Positions 26,089 to 32,745 of a stretch of DNA of 64,000 nt are shown in pieces. Positions within the stretch are counted from its first letter, which is position 1, and each line of letters begins with the position of its first letter. Source of the stretch: Oscillospiraceae bacterium (GTDB lineage Bacteria > Bacillota > Clostridia > Oscillospirales > Ruminococcaceae); contig WQXO01000006.1 in assembly GCA_009784825.1 (NCBI GenBank), forward strand, positions 1-64,000, written 5' to 3'. The notes under the pieces were generated by a model. That model saw only the letters and a program-made list of their open reading frames with translations. It did no database searches and was not told where the DNA came from. A program made the position numbers and the translations under genes.

Positions 26089-27147
26089 TTACTTACGTTT
26101 TCTTATGGCGGCTAACGACATTCCACCCGCTATGAGCAGTGCCGATACTCCGATAAGTATACCCGTACCGGGGTTTTCCTCCTCTTCGGACTCTATTTCC
26201 GGCTCGGGGTCGGACTCCGGCTCGGGTTCAGGAGTAGGTTCCGGCTCGGGAGCAGGTTCGGGAGTGGGTTCGATTGCGGGAGGTGCGGGAGGTTGGGGAG
26301 GTTGAGGGGGAGCAGGTACGGCTGTTACAGTTGCTACGAGCGAATCGTTCTCAACCGCAATCGTAAATGTATATACACCAAGTACATAGCCTGTAACAGG
26401 TGTAAAAGATGAGCCTGAAATATCATACACATTATCAATCAGTGTGATTTTGTTGCCGATTGATAAAGTGCCCGGAGTTCCGGTAAGTGTAACACCGCAA
26501 TCAGTTAAAGAATTATTGTAAGGAAGACCTGTTCCTCCACTTCCATACTCATTATGACCTGTTGCGTTTGCTATAACAGAATTATGGCTTGCACCTGTTA
26601 AATCAAATTCATAATCCTCAAAGCTCACAACTGCATAATTACTCATTGTGAGGGTTGTACCCGATTTCACGGAAAGCGTTTCTGCATTAAGCATTGCATA
26701 ACCGCCATTATAACTTCCACTATCGTCACCACCGGCTATAACTATTTCTGAGGCTGTAATTGAAAGTCCGATGACAGTCGCATTTCCTCCGACAGTGGCC
26801 CCTATAGCGTCACCTCCCTTGATTACAAGGGGGGTATCGGTTGCCCCCGAGAGAGTTATGTCATCGTGTATAGTAACTTCTATATCACAATCGCTTGAAC
26901 CTGAAACAGAACCCGTTAATACACCGCTTGTATCTGTGTCCAAATCGCCGATTGAAAAGCTACTGTAAGTAGTAGCGTCATACGTGGCTGAACCTCCGGA
27001 ACTACTCCCGCCCTCAACGTGCAGAAAGTCACCTGCCGCCGCCGATACGTCAACCGCCATGTTTCCGCCTGCGATTACCCCCGCTACAAGCAAGGCTAAT
27101 GCGGCTTTTCGCATTTTTTGAGTTTTTCGTTTTTGCTGTCTGTTCAT
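26089..27147 (-). CDS. Secreted wall-anchored protein with NPGTG sorting signal
   Basis: A 352-residue exported protein starting behind GAGGAG. The N-terminus is basic with a hydrophobic stretch (KAALALLVAGVIAGG) and a likely cleavage near SAAA. Residues 40-260 are rich in Gly, Ser, Thr, Asp and Val, with strands that suggest a small beta-solenoid (SLSVKSGTTLTMSNY-like phrases). A Pro/Glu-rich spacer (about 270-320; PEPAPEPEPTPEPEPE) precedes ENPGTG, a hydrophobic helix and AAIRKRK. This tail matches that of the protein at 17318-19318 and resembles sortase signals with NPXTG in place of LPXTG. It is the last gene of the GH13-HAD-GT4 operon. Function unknown. Confidence 0.7.
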   Translation of the reverse strand: MNRQQKRKTQKMRKAALALLVAGVIAGGNMAVDVSAAAGDFLHVEGGSSSGGSATYDATTYSSFSIGDLDTDTSGVLTGSVSGSSDCDIEVTIHDDITLSGATDTPLVIKGGDAIGATVGGNATVIGLSITASEIVIAGGDDSGSYNGGYAMLNAETLSVKSGTTLTMSNYAVVSFEDYEFDLTGASHNSVIANATGHNEYGSGGTGLPYNNSLTDCGVTLTGTPGTLSIGNKITLIDNVYDISGSSFTPVTGYVLGVYTFTIAVENDSLVATVTAVPAPPQPPQPPAPPAIEPTPEPAPEPEPTPEPEPESDPEPEIESEEEENPGTGILIGVSALLIAGGMSLAAIRKRK

Positions 27148-27168
27148 GTTTTCTCCTCTTTTAATAAT

Positions 27169-28482
27169 TTATCGTTTCTTTTTCCGCATTGCTGCATTTT
27201 GGAATTGCCCTAATAATGCTGTATATCTTTTTTCCAAGGTATCATAATTACGCTTCATTTCGGCGAGTTCGCACTGTAACCGCACGATTTCGGTGTTCTC
27301 GTTTAACACCTCTGAAGAAATATTACTCAACAGTTCATCCGTCCATATTTCGCTGTCGGGCTCTAAGCCTTTCCAGTTTTCAAACGTGTCCATAAGTAGC
27401 TTCTCCCATTTATCGAATATAATATCCTCACTGTATTGCTCTTGAAATAACCGTTGTGCAGCTTTTCCCAAATCCTCCCGTTTCTCGGGTGACAGTGCCA
27501 TTAAGTGACGCAGGGCTTCTGATAAGGCTTCGATTGTGTTTTCTTCAGCGAGAACGCCTGTTTCATCGGTTATTAACGCTTTTGAAGCGGTGCAGGACGA
27601 AAATCCGACAAACGGTAACGCATGGGCGGCGGCTTCCCCGAATACCATCGGCAATCCCTCTGCACGAAACGACGGTAAACAAAATATATCAGCACTGTTA
27701 TAATGCTCTGACGGGTTTGAAACCGCTCCTGTAAAGATTATTAATTCGGGTCGCCCGGGTGTGCGACCCCTACATAATCCTAATTGTTCTGCCATGATTT
27801 TATAGTATTCCATGAAAGACCCGTCGCCCACTAACTTTAACCGCCAATTCGGGAAGTCGTTGGTTAATAAAGCGAATGCCCGCATTAATACCGAGAACCG
27901 CTTGTCCTCTTCGTTAAACCGCCCTACCGCAATTATTGTTCTTGTGTCTTTTTCTCGTCGGTGTGAAAAGTCCACTTTCTCGGGTGGTTGTGCGGGGTTG
28001 CCTATGACGGTCATTCGGGATTGGAGAGGTAGGGGGTAATAGGGAACGTATTCCTTCAAAAGCACTTGAACGGCGGCACAGGAGTATATTGTCCCGTAAT
28101 GCACGTAAGGATTCCACCGTTCATACACGAATACACGAGGGTCGGCAGGTTCACCGTGAACCCATGGAATCCCTGTTCCTCGAAACAGCTTGGGCATAAG
28201 CGATAGTTGACTACTTCCGATTGAAGCGGCACAAATATTAATCCCCGATGCCATGAGTTTCCCCCTTGCTTCGGCGATTCCCGTTTCGCTGTCTGTGTTT
28301 ATTTCGATTAATTCATGTGGGTAGTTTAATTCAGACGGGCGACCACAGGTCGCCCCTACAGCACATGCAATTATAACTACTTCATGCCCTCGAACGGTCA
28401 TGGCTTGTGCTATTCTGTCGATTAATCGTGTTATCCCCGTCCAACTGCGAAGATGGTCTAAGCTGACAAATCCGATTTTCAT
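27169..28482 (-). CDS. Glycosyltransferase family 4 with two in-frame palindrome insertions
   Basis: A 437-residue GT4 (GT-B fold) enzyme. The N-terminal acceptor domain begins KIGFVSLDHLRSWTGITRLI. The donor domain contains the usual landmarks (IIAVGRFNEEDKRFSVLMRA; LVGDGSFMEYY; SADIFCLPSFRAEGLPMVFGEA, the E-x7-E-like nucleotide-sugar region). A C-terminal coiled coil follows (about 385-430). Two GTAGGGG palindromes are translated in frame: VGATCGRP near residues 42-49 and CRGRTPGRP near 237-245, both in loops where family members would have shorter turns. It may glycosylate a glycan or surface protein made with its operon. The donor sugar is unknown. Confidence 0.82.
   Translation of the reverse strand: MKIGFVSLDHLRSWTGITRLIDRIAQAMTVRGHEVVIIACAVGATCGRPSELNYPHELIEINTDSETGIAEARGKLMASGINICAASIGSSQLSLMPKLFRGTGIPWVHGEPADPRVFVYERWNPYVHYGTIYSCAAVQVLLKEYVPYYPLPLQSRMTVIGNPAQPPEKVDFSHRREKDTRTIIAVGRFNEEDKRFSVLMRAFALLTNDFPNWRLKLVGDGSFMEYYKIMAEQLGLCRGRTPGRPELIIFTGAVSNPSEHYNSADIFCLPSFRAEGLPMVFGEAAAHALPFVGFSSCTASKALITDETGVLAEENTIEALSEALRHLMALSPEKREDLGKAAQRLFQEQYSEDIIFDKWEKLLMDTFENWKGLEPDSEIWTDELLSNISSEVLNENTEIVRLQCELAEMKRNYDTLEKRYTALLGQFQNAAMRKKKR
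27748..27773. repeat. Palindromic element inside the GT4 coding region (copy 2)
   Basis: GGGTCGC (27748-27754) pairs with GCGACCC (27763-27769), followed by CTAC. In the gene's sense strand it begins GTAGGGGTCGC and is translated in a different frame from the other coding copies, giving CRGRTPGRP. Confidence 0.7.
28337..28359. repeat. Palindromic element inside the GT4 coding region (copy 1)
   Basis: GGGCGACC (28337-28344) pairs with GGTCGCCC (28348-28355) around ACA, then CTAC. In sense orientation GTAGGGGCGACC..., translated VGATCGRP, the same frame as the murB copy (VGANCVRP). Confidence 0.78.
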
Positions 28483-29129
28483 AAATCAGCTATAATCGGG
28501 ATTATTTCATCAAGGGAATTAACCCGCTTAAATGTCCTTTTCTCTACGTCGGCGGGAATGTCAATAAAGTCTTTCACGTATATGCACCTGACCCCTGCCG
28601 AGGTAGCGGACATTACACCGTTTTTACTGTCCTCCACGGCTATGCAGTCGTCAATCGGGAAGCCTGCTAATTTAGCGGCGGCAAGGAATGGGTCGGGAAA
28701 TGGCTTGCCTTGTTCGGTATCGTCGCCGCCTATGACCCCGTCAAACCTGTTTAGAATTCCTGCCGAGGTTAAATCCTCAACAGCGGCGGCATGCCCTGTA
28801 GATGTGGCAATTACCGCCTTTATGCTGTTTTCTTGTAAATAGTCGCTTAGTTCAAAGAAGCCTTTTTTCACGGGGATACCATTGAGTTTCTTATAGTTAT
28901 GTACCCATGAGGCGGCAAGCGGAAAGGTCTTGTTGAAAAGCTCATCGTCGCTGTAGGTTTCGTTAATCAGCTTTTTACACAATGCCACGGATAAGCCTAC
29001 GCATTTGTTAAATAATTCCTCACTGAACTCATAACCTGCTTTGTCGAAAGCGGCTTTCCATGCTTTTTTATACATTGGCTCGGTGTCTAAAACCGTTCCG
29101 TCCATGTCGAATAATACTGCTTTTATCAT
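28479..29129 (-). CDS. HAD-family phosphatase/phosphoglucomutase-like
   Basis: A 216-residue HAD superfamily protein with the beta-phosphoglucomutase-like cap. Motif I is FDMDGTVLDTEP (nucleophile Asp8, acid/base Asp10). Motif II is VIATSTG, motif III is the lysine of GKPFPDPFL, and motif IV is CIAVEDSKNGVMSA. It could isomerise beta-glucose-1-phosphate made by a phosphorylase or act as a sugar-phosphate phosphatase. It lies 4 bases from the GH13 gene and overlaps the GT4 gene by 4, which supports a role in sugar metabolism. Substrate cannot be chosen from sequence alone. Confidence 0.85.
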   Translation of the reverse strand: MIKAVLFDMDGTVLDTEPMYKKAWKAAFDKAGYEFSEELFNKCVGLSVALCKKLINETYSDDELFNKTFPLAASWVHNYKKLNGIPVKKGFFELSDYLQENSIKAVIATSTGHAAAVEDLTSAGILNRFDGVIGGDDTEQGKPFPDPFLAAAKLAGFPIDDCIAVEDSKNGVMSATSAGVRCIYVKDFIDIPADVEKRTFKRVNSLDEIIPIIADL

Positions 29130-29133
29130 TTAT

Positions 29134-30432
29134 TTATAGCATTGCCTTTCCGTTGATATAGATTTGACAGCCGTAGGCGGGGAGGTCAACCCTGCCTATT
29201 TCTGCAATATCAAATGTGACCGCCTTGTCGTCTGCGTTTAGTAATACTATTGCTTTGGAATCACCGTCCTGCCTTGCGAATGCGTATTGCCTGTTTTGCA
29301 ATTGCAATTGCGTATAGTCCCCATTGTATAGTGCGGGGGTTTCACTGTGCAGGCGGGTCAGTTTGGTAATAAGGTTGGGCAACGGGGCGATGTGGGCATC
29401 GCCCCCTACATAATCTGATAATATAAATTCAGGGCGTAAGCCGTCGTCACCGTCTTTCTTGTCGCCGGTCTGCCCGTATTCACTGCCGCAGTAGACACTC
29501 GGGATTCCGGGCATGGTGAACAATAATGTATATGCGGCTTCGATGTGTTTTGGATTTTTAAGCTGTGTGGTTATTCTTGAAACATCGTGATTGTCAAGGA
29601 AGCAGGAGAGCTTCTTGCCACGGTAAAGACACCAGTTCTCCTTGCCGAATTGGCGGTTCAAAGAATAAGCGATTTCAAACATATTAAGCTCGTTGAAGCT
29701 GGAGAACAACCCCTTGAAGCATTCATAATTCGTGACGCTGTCAAGCATTTCGGGGTTGAGCCACTTATTGTAATCCCCGTGGAGCGTTTCACCGAGGAGC
29801 CAGAAGTCCGGCTTCAAACCCTTGCAGTGAACCCGAAGCTCTTTTAAGAAGTTCAGGTCTAAGCAGTAGGCAACGTCTAAACGGAGCCCGTCTATGTCAT
29901 AATCCCTTACCCAGCCGGAAATGACTTCTTTTAAATAATCACGGACGGCAGAGTTGTAGAGGTTCAGCTTTACTAATTCGTAATGCCCCTCCCACCCCTC
30001 ATAGAAAAAGCCGTCATTGTAATTACTGTTGCCGTCCCTTACGTGAAACCAGTCCTTATATTGGCTGTTGAACTTGTTTTGACGCACGTCCTTGAATTGA
30101 GCAAAATCACGCCCGACGTGGTTAAACACGCCGTCGAGAATAATTTTTAATCCGTTGTCGTGCAGGGCTTGGCAGACTTTTTTAAAGTCCTCGTTTGTTC
30201 CTAAGCGAGAGTCCACCTTTGTGTAATCGGCAGTGTCATACCCGTGGGCAGACGATTCAAACAAGGGATTGAACATTACCGAGTTGAAACCCAACCGCTT
30301 AATTTCGGGGATATGGTCGATTACTCGAAGAATTCTCGATTCGGTTGATTGGACAAAATCGTTTTTTCTGGGGACGCCACAGTATCCTATCGGGTAAATC
30401 TGGTATATTACCGCATTGTTGAACCATTCCAT
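29134..30432 (-). CDS. GH13 alpha-amylase-family glycosidase with in-frame palindrome
   Basis: A 432-residue cytoplasmic GH13 enzyme lacking a signal peptide. The start is taken as ATG 30432 (MEWFNN), where NNAVIYQIYPIGYCG matches family N-termini. GH13 conserved regions: I DGVFNHVGRDF, II DGLRLDVAY (nucleophile Asp), III LLGETLHG (acid/base Glu) and IV FLDNHDVSRI (Asp). These indicate an alpha-glucan or oligosaccharide hydrolase (maltodextrin glucosidase or neopullulanase-like). A palindromic element is translated as VGGDAHIAP near residue 342, at the end of the barrel (DDGLRPEFILSDYVG...). The C-terminal all-beta domain is short. It leads an operon with a HAD protein, consistent with intracellular sugar use. 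Confidence 0.88.
   Translation of the reverse strand: MEWFNNAVIYQIYPIGYCGVPRKNDFVQSTESRILRVIDHIPEIKRLGFNSVMFNPLFESSAHGYDTADYTKVDSRLGTNEDFKKVCQALHDNGLKIILDGVFNHVGRDFAQFKDVRQNKFNSQYKDWFHVRDGNSNYNDGFFYEGWEGHYELVKLNLYNSAVRDYLKEVISGWVRDYDIDGLRLDVAYCLDLNFLKELRVHCKGLKPDFWLLGETLHGDYNKWLNPEMLDSVTNYECFKGLFSSFNELNMFEIAYSLNRQFGKENWCLYRGKKLSCFLDNHDVSRITTQLKNPKHIEAAYTLLFTMPGIPSVYCGSEYGQTGDKKDGDDGLRPEFILSDYVGGDAHIAPLPNLITKLTRLHSETPALYNGDYTQLQLQNRQYAFARQDGDSKAIVLLNADDKAVTFDIAEIGRVDLPAYGCQIYINGKAML
29384..29409. repeat. Palindromic element inside the GH13 coding region
   Basis: GGGGCGATG (29384-29392) pairs with CATCGCCCC (29397-29405) around TGGG, then CCTAC. Sense orientation GTAGGGGGCGAT..., translated VGGDAHIAP in the same register as the GT4 copy 1 and murB copies. 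It is a perfect 9-bp stem inside an enzyme gene. Confidence 0.78.
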
Positions 30433-30470
30433 TATGTACACCGCCTTTACAGTAGATTATAGGTAAGTAT

Positions 30471-30500
30471 ATTTTATCATATATGTCGGGGATTTGTCAA
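30471..30500 (-). promoter_or_regulatory. Promoter of the GH13-HAD-GT4 operon
   Basis: On the minus strand TTGACA (30495-30500), 18 bases, TAAAAT (30471-30476). It lies about 40 bases before the GH13 start codon. Confidence 0.7.
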
Positions 30501-30596
30501 TGGTGGGGAGATTTATTAGAGGCATTGTGCAAAATCTACGAAAATCCGACAAAATATATGTTGTAATTAACTATAGATTTTTTGCATATATTGTGG

Positions 30597-30602
30597 TATA
30601 AT
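30597..30602 (+). promoter_or_regulatory. Extended -10 promoter of the first TM2 gene
   Basis: TGGTATAAT, with TATAAT at 30597-30602, located 38 bases before the TM2 start codon. A -35 of only 3 of 6 matches (TAGATT) lies 17 bases upstream. Confidence 0.55.
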
Positions 30603-30639
30603 TCTTTTAAATATTTTACTTTAGGAGGTTTTTCTTAAA

Positions 30640-30837
30640 ATGAAAAACAAAACTGTAGCAATCGTATTAGCAATTTTAGTGGGCGAATTCGGAATTGACC
30701 GTTTTTATACCGGTCATATCGGTTTGGGCGTTGTTAAGTTGCTCACTTTCGGCGGTTTCGGCATTTGGTGGTTAATCGACATTATTATGTTACTTACCGG
30801 CAAGTATGAACCCAAGAACGGCAGTTGGGAAGCGTAA
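30640..30837 (+). CDS. TM2-domain membrane protein (copy 1)
   Basis: A 65-residue TM2 protein with two membrane helices around the conserved turn (helix 1 about 5-22 with LAILVGEFGIDRFYTGHIGLG; helix 2 about 28-50 with LLTFGGFGIWWLIDIIMLL). The family signature DRFYxGxxxLGxxKLLTxGGxGIW is complete. TM2 proteins are often found with sporulation, zinc-ribbon or DNA-binding partners; their molecular role is not settled. TAGGAGG precedes the ATG. It lies in tandem with a paralogue 52 bases downstream. Confidence 0.88.
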   Translation: MKNKTVAIVLAILVGEFGIDRFYTGHIGLGVVKLLTFGGFGIWWLIDIIMLLTGKYEPKNGSWEA

Positions 30838-30889
30838 TTATATTCAGGCATAATTAAATTTATGGTATAAATTTTGGAGGATTTTTCAA

Positions 30890-31090
30890 ATGAAAAACAA
30901 AACTACCGCTATCATTCTCGCTCTTCTTCTTGGTTCTCTCGGCGTTGACCGTTTCTACTTAGGCTACACCGGTTTAGGTGTCGTTAAATTACTTACAGTG
31001 GGCGGCTTTGGCATTTGGTCACTTATCGACCTCATCATGCTCATCATGGGCAAATACGGCCCTGCTGACGGTTCTGAGTGGGCAGCGTAA
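30890..31090 (+). CDS. TM2-domain membrane protein (copy 2)
   Basis: A 66-residue paralogue of the preceding TM2 protein, sharing MKNKT.AI.LA and the DRFY..G..GLGVVKLLT.GGFGIW core, with a slightly different C-terminus (GKYGPADGSEWAA). It has its own TTGGAGG site, and a hairpin terminator follows at 31158-31181. The pair most likely arose by local duplication. The two could form hetero-oligomers or be expressed from the one upstream promoter. Confidence 0.88.
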   Translation: MKNKTTAIILALLLGSLGVDRFYLGYTGLGVVKLLTVGGFGIWSLIDLIMLIMGKYGPADGSEWAA

Positions 31091-31157
31091 TTTAAAGAAG
31101 AATTAACTGGATTTGGGCGGTTCGAGTGTTATCTTGGGTATCGCCCGCTTTCCTTTG

Positions 31158-31181
31158 GGACAGACTCGTCTGTCCTTTTTT
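31158..31181 (+). terminator. Terminator after the TM2 pair
   Basis: GGACAGA (31158-31164) and TCTGTCC (31169-31175) with loop CTCG, followed by six T. A strong rho-independent signal. Confidence 0.88.
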
Positions 31182-31238
31182 CTTGGTTGTTTTTTTGTAA
31201 TTATTTTTGTAAAAAGCATAGCTTTTTTTATTTTATTA

Positions 31239-31247
31239 TGTTATAAT
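31239..31247 (+). promoter_or_regulatory. Extended -10 promoter of the hydrogenase operon
   Basis: TGTTATAAT at 31239-31247, 42 bases before the first hydrogenase gene. No good -35 hexamer is present, so the extended -10 is the main evidence. Confidence 0.5.
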
Positions 31248-31289
31248 TAGTTTTGTTATTATTTATATAAGAGATAAGGAGGAAAAGGC

Positions 31290-31787
31290 ATGGCATTAAA
31301 AATGTGTGCTGTTCCTTTTGCAGGAACGGCTCAACAGCAAAAGTCGCTTATGGATGTCATTGACAAGTACAAGGACGTTCCGGGGGCTTTGATGCCCGTG
31401 TTGCAGGAGGCACAGGAAATTTACGGGTATCTCCCGATTGAGGTTCAATCGATGATTTCCGATGAAATGAACGTCCCTTTGGAAAAGATTTACGGGATTG
31501 TTACGTTTTATTCGCAGTTTTCACTGAGTCCGAAGGGCAAGTATAAAATTGCTGTTTGCCTCGGAACTGCTTGCTACGTTAAGGGTGCGGGCGATATTTC
31601 CAAAAAGTTTCAAGACAAGTTGGGGATTAAAGCGGGCGATGTCACTCCCGACGGGAAGTTCTCGATTGAAGACTGCCGCTGTATCGGGGCGTGCGGGTTA
31701 GCTCCCGTTATTATGATAAACGATGACGTTTACGGAAGGCTCAACGGTACTGATGAGGAAGTCAACGAAATTTTAGCTAAGTATTAA
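31290..31787 (+). CDS. hndA: [FeFe]-hydrogenase subunit, NuoE-like [2Fe-2S] protein
   Basis: A 165-residue homologue of NuoE/HydC/HndA, the small electron-transfer subunit of NAD(P)-linked [FeFe]-hydrogenases. The [2Fe-2S] cysteines are in CLGTACYVKGAG and CRCIGACGLAPVI. The N-terminal helical bundle (VLQEAQEIYGYLPIEVQSMI) is typical. It carries electrons between the FMN subunit and the rest of the complex. RBS AAGGAGG. First gene of a five-gene operon ending with the catalytic subunit. Confidence 0.93.
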   Translation: MALKMCAVPFAGTAQQQKSLMDVIDKYKDVPGALMPVLQEAQEIYGYLPIEVQSMISDEMNVPLEKIYGIVTFYSQFSLSPKGKYKIAVCLGTACYVKGAGDISKKFQDKLGIKAGDVTPDGKFSIEDCRCIGACGLAPVIMINDDVYGRLNGTDEEVNEILAKY

Positions 31788-31792
31788 CCGTT

Positions 31793-32353
31793 ATGATGTC
31801 GGAATTGTCATTAAACGTTCTTGATATTACGCAGAACAGCGTTAAGGCGGGAGCAGGGTTAATCGAAATAAGCGTTAGCATTAATGCCGATGTTATGATT
31901 ATTGAAATTATTGACGACGGCTGCGGAATGTCCGACGAGCAGTTAAAAGCAGCGGTTGACCCGTTTTATACCACTCGTACCACGAGAAGTGTGGGGCTGG
32001 GTATCTCGTTTTTTAAGCAGGCGGCTGAAATGACCGGAGGCAGGTTCTGTATCACCTCCGAGGTTGGTATAGGTACACGGGTTAAAGCCGAGTTTGTGTT
32101 AGGGCATATTGACCGATTACCCTTAGGTGACATGAACGCCACTGTTGAAACTCTTATACTGTGCAACCCCGACATTAACTTTGTTTATCGGTATCGGGTT
32201 TGTGAAACCGAGTTTACACTTTCTACTTCTGCTATTCGGGAAATTATGGAGGATATTCCACTGAACGCACCCGAGGTCACTAATTTTATCAAGGATTTTC
32301 TGAGAGAAAACACTAACAATTGCAATAAACTTTTGAAAGGATTACACATATGA
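31793..32353 (+). CDS. GHKL ATP-binding protein within the hydrogenase operon
   Basis: A 186-residue protein with a histidine-kinase-like ATPase fold: N box (SLNVLDITQNSVKAGAGLIEI), G1 box (IIDDGCGMSDEQLK) and G2 box (GLGISFFKQAAEMTGG). It lacks a dimerisation and phosphoacceptor domain. Its C-terminal 70 residues are not recognisable. The same small ATPase is found between hydC and hndB genes in other Clostridia hydrogenase operons (for example in Clostridium thermocellum as I recall it). It may act as an anti-sigma-like or regulatory kinase for the operon or the enzyme. It begins 5 bases after hndA without a good RBS and overlaps the next gene by 4. Confidence 0.75.
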   Translation: MMSELSLNVLDITQNSVKAGAGLIEISVSINADVMIIEIIDDGCGMSDEQLKAAVDPFYTTRTTRSVGLGISFFKQAAEMTGGRFCITSEVGIGTRVKAEFVLGHIDRLPLGDMNATVETLILCNPDINFVYRYRVCETEFTLSTSAIREIMEDIPLNAPEVTNFIKDFLRENTNNCNKLLKGLHI

Positions 32354-32724
32354 AAACTTTAGCGGAGTTACAGGCGATTAAAGAAAAAATGGTCGGGCAG
32401 ATGAACGTTCGTGAGGGTGATAAGTCTGTTCGGGTTGTCGTGGGTATGGCTACCTGCGGAATTGCGGCAGGGGCACGCCCTGTCTTGCAGACTTTTTCGG
32501 AGGTTGTGCAGAAAAATAACCTTTCCGATGTTGCAGTAACCCAGACGGGCTGTATCGGGTTATGCCAGTTTGAGCCGATTGTCGAGATTACTAAGCCGGG
32601 TGAGGAAAAAGTAACCTATATCAATATGGACGCCGATAAGGCACGGGAGGTCGCCGAGCAACACCTTATGAGAGGCATTATCATCGCAGAATATACAGTA
32701 AATAATTCAACATTAGTAAAATAG
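32350..32724 (+). CDS. hndB: [2Fe-2S] ferredoxin-domain hydrogenase subunit (HndB-like)
   Basis: A 124-residue thioredoxin-like [2Fe-2S] protein. The four cysteines occur as VGMATCGIAAGA (one Cys in this region) and TGCIGLCQFEPIVEI. It resembles HndB and the N-terminal domain of NuoF-like subunits. It probably relays electrons in the NAD(P)-linked hydrogenase complex. It follows the GHKL ATPase with a 4-base overlap, and 21 bases with GAAAGGA precede the next gene. The subunit is small but complete; only three Cys are evident in the two motifs, so cluster binding may depend on a partner residue. Confidence 0.82.
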   Translation: MKTLAELQAIKEKMVGQMNVREGDKSVRVVVGMATCGIAAGARPVLQTFSEVVQKNNLSDVAVTQTGCIGLCQFEPIVEITKPGEEKVTYINMDADKAREVAEQHLMRGIIIAEYTVNNSTLVK

Positions 32725-32745
32725 AAGAAAGGAATATAGCAAATT

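Noticed and set aside
29587-29847. 86-residue plus-strand frame antisense to the GH13 gene
   Set aside because: It is antisense to conserved GH13 motifs and has no ribosome binding site.
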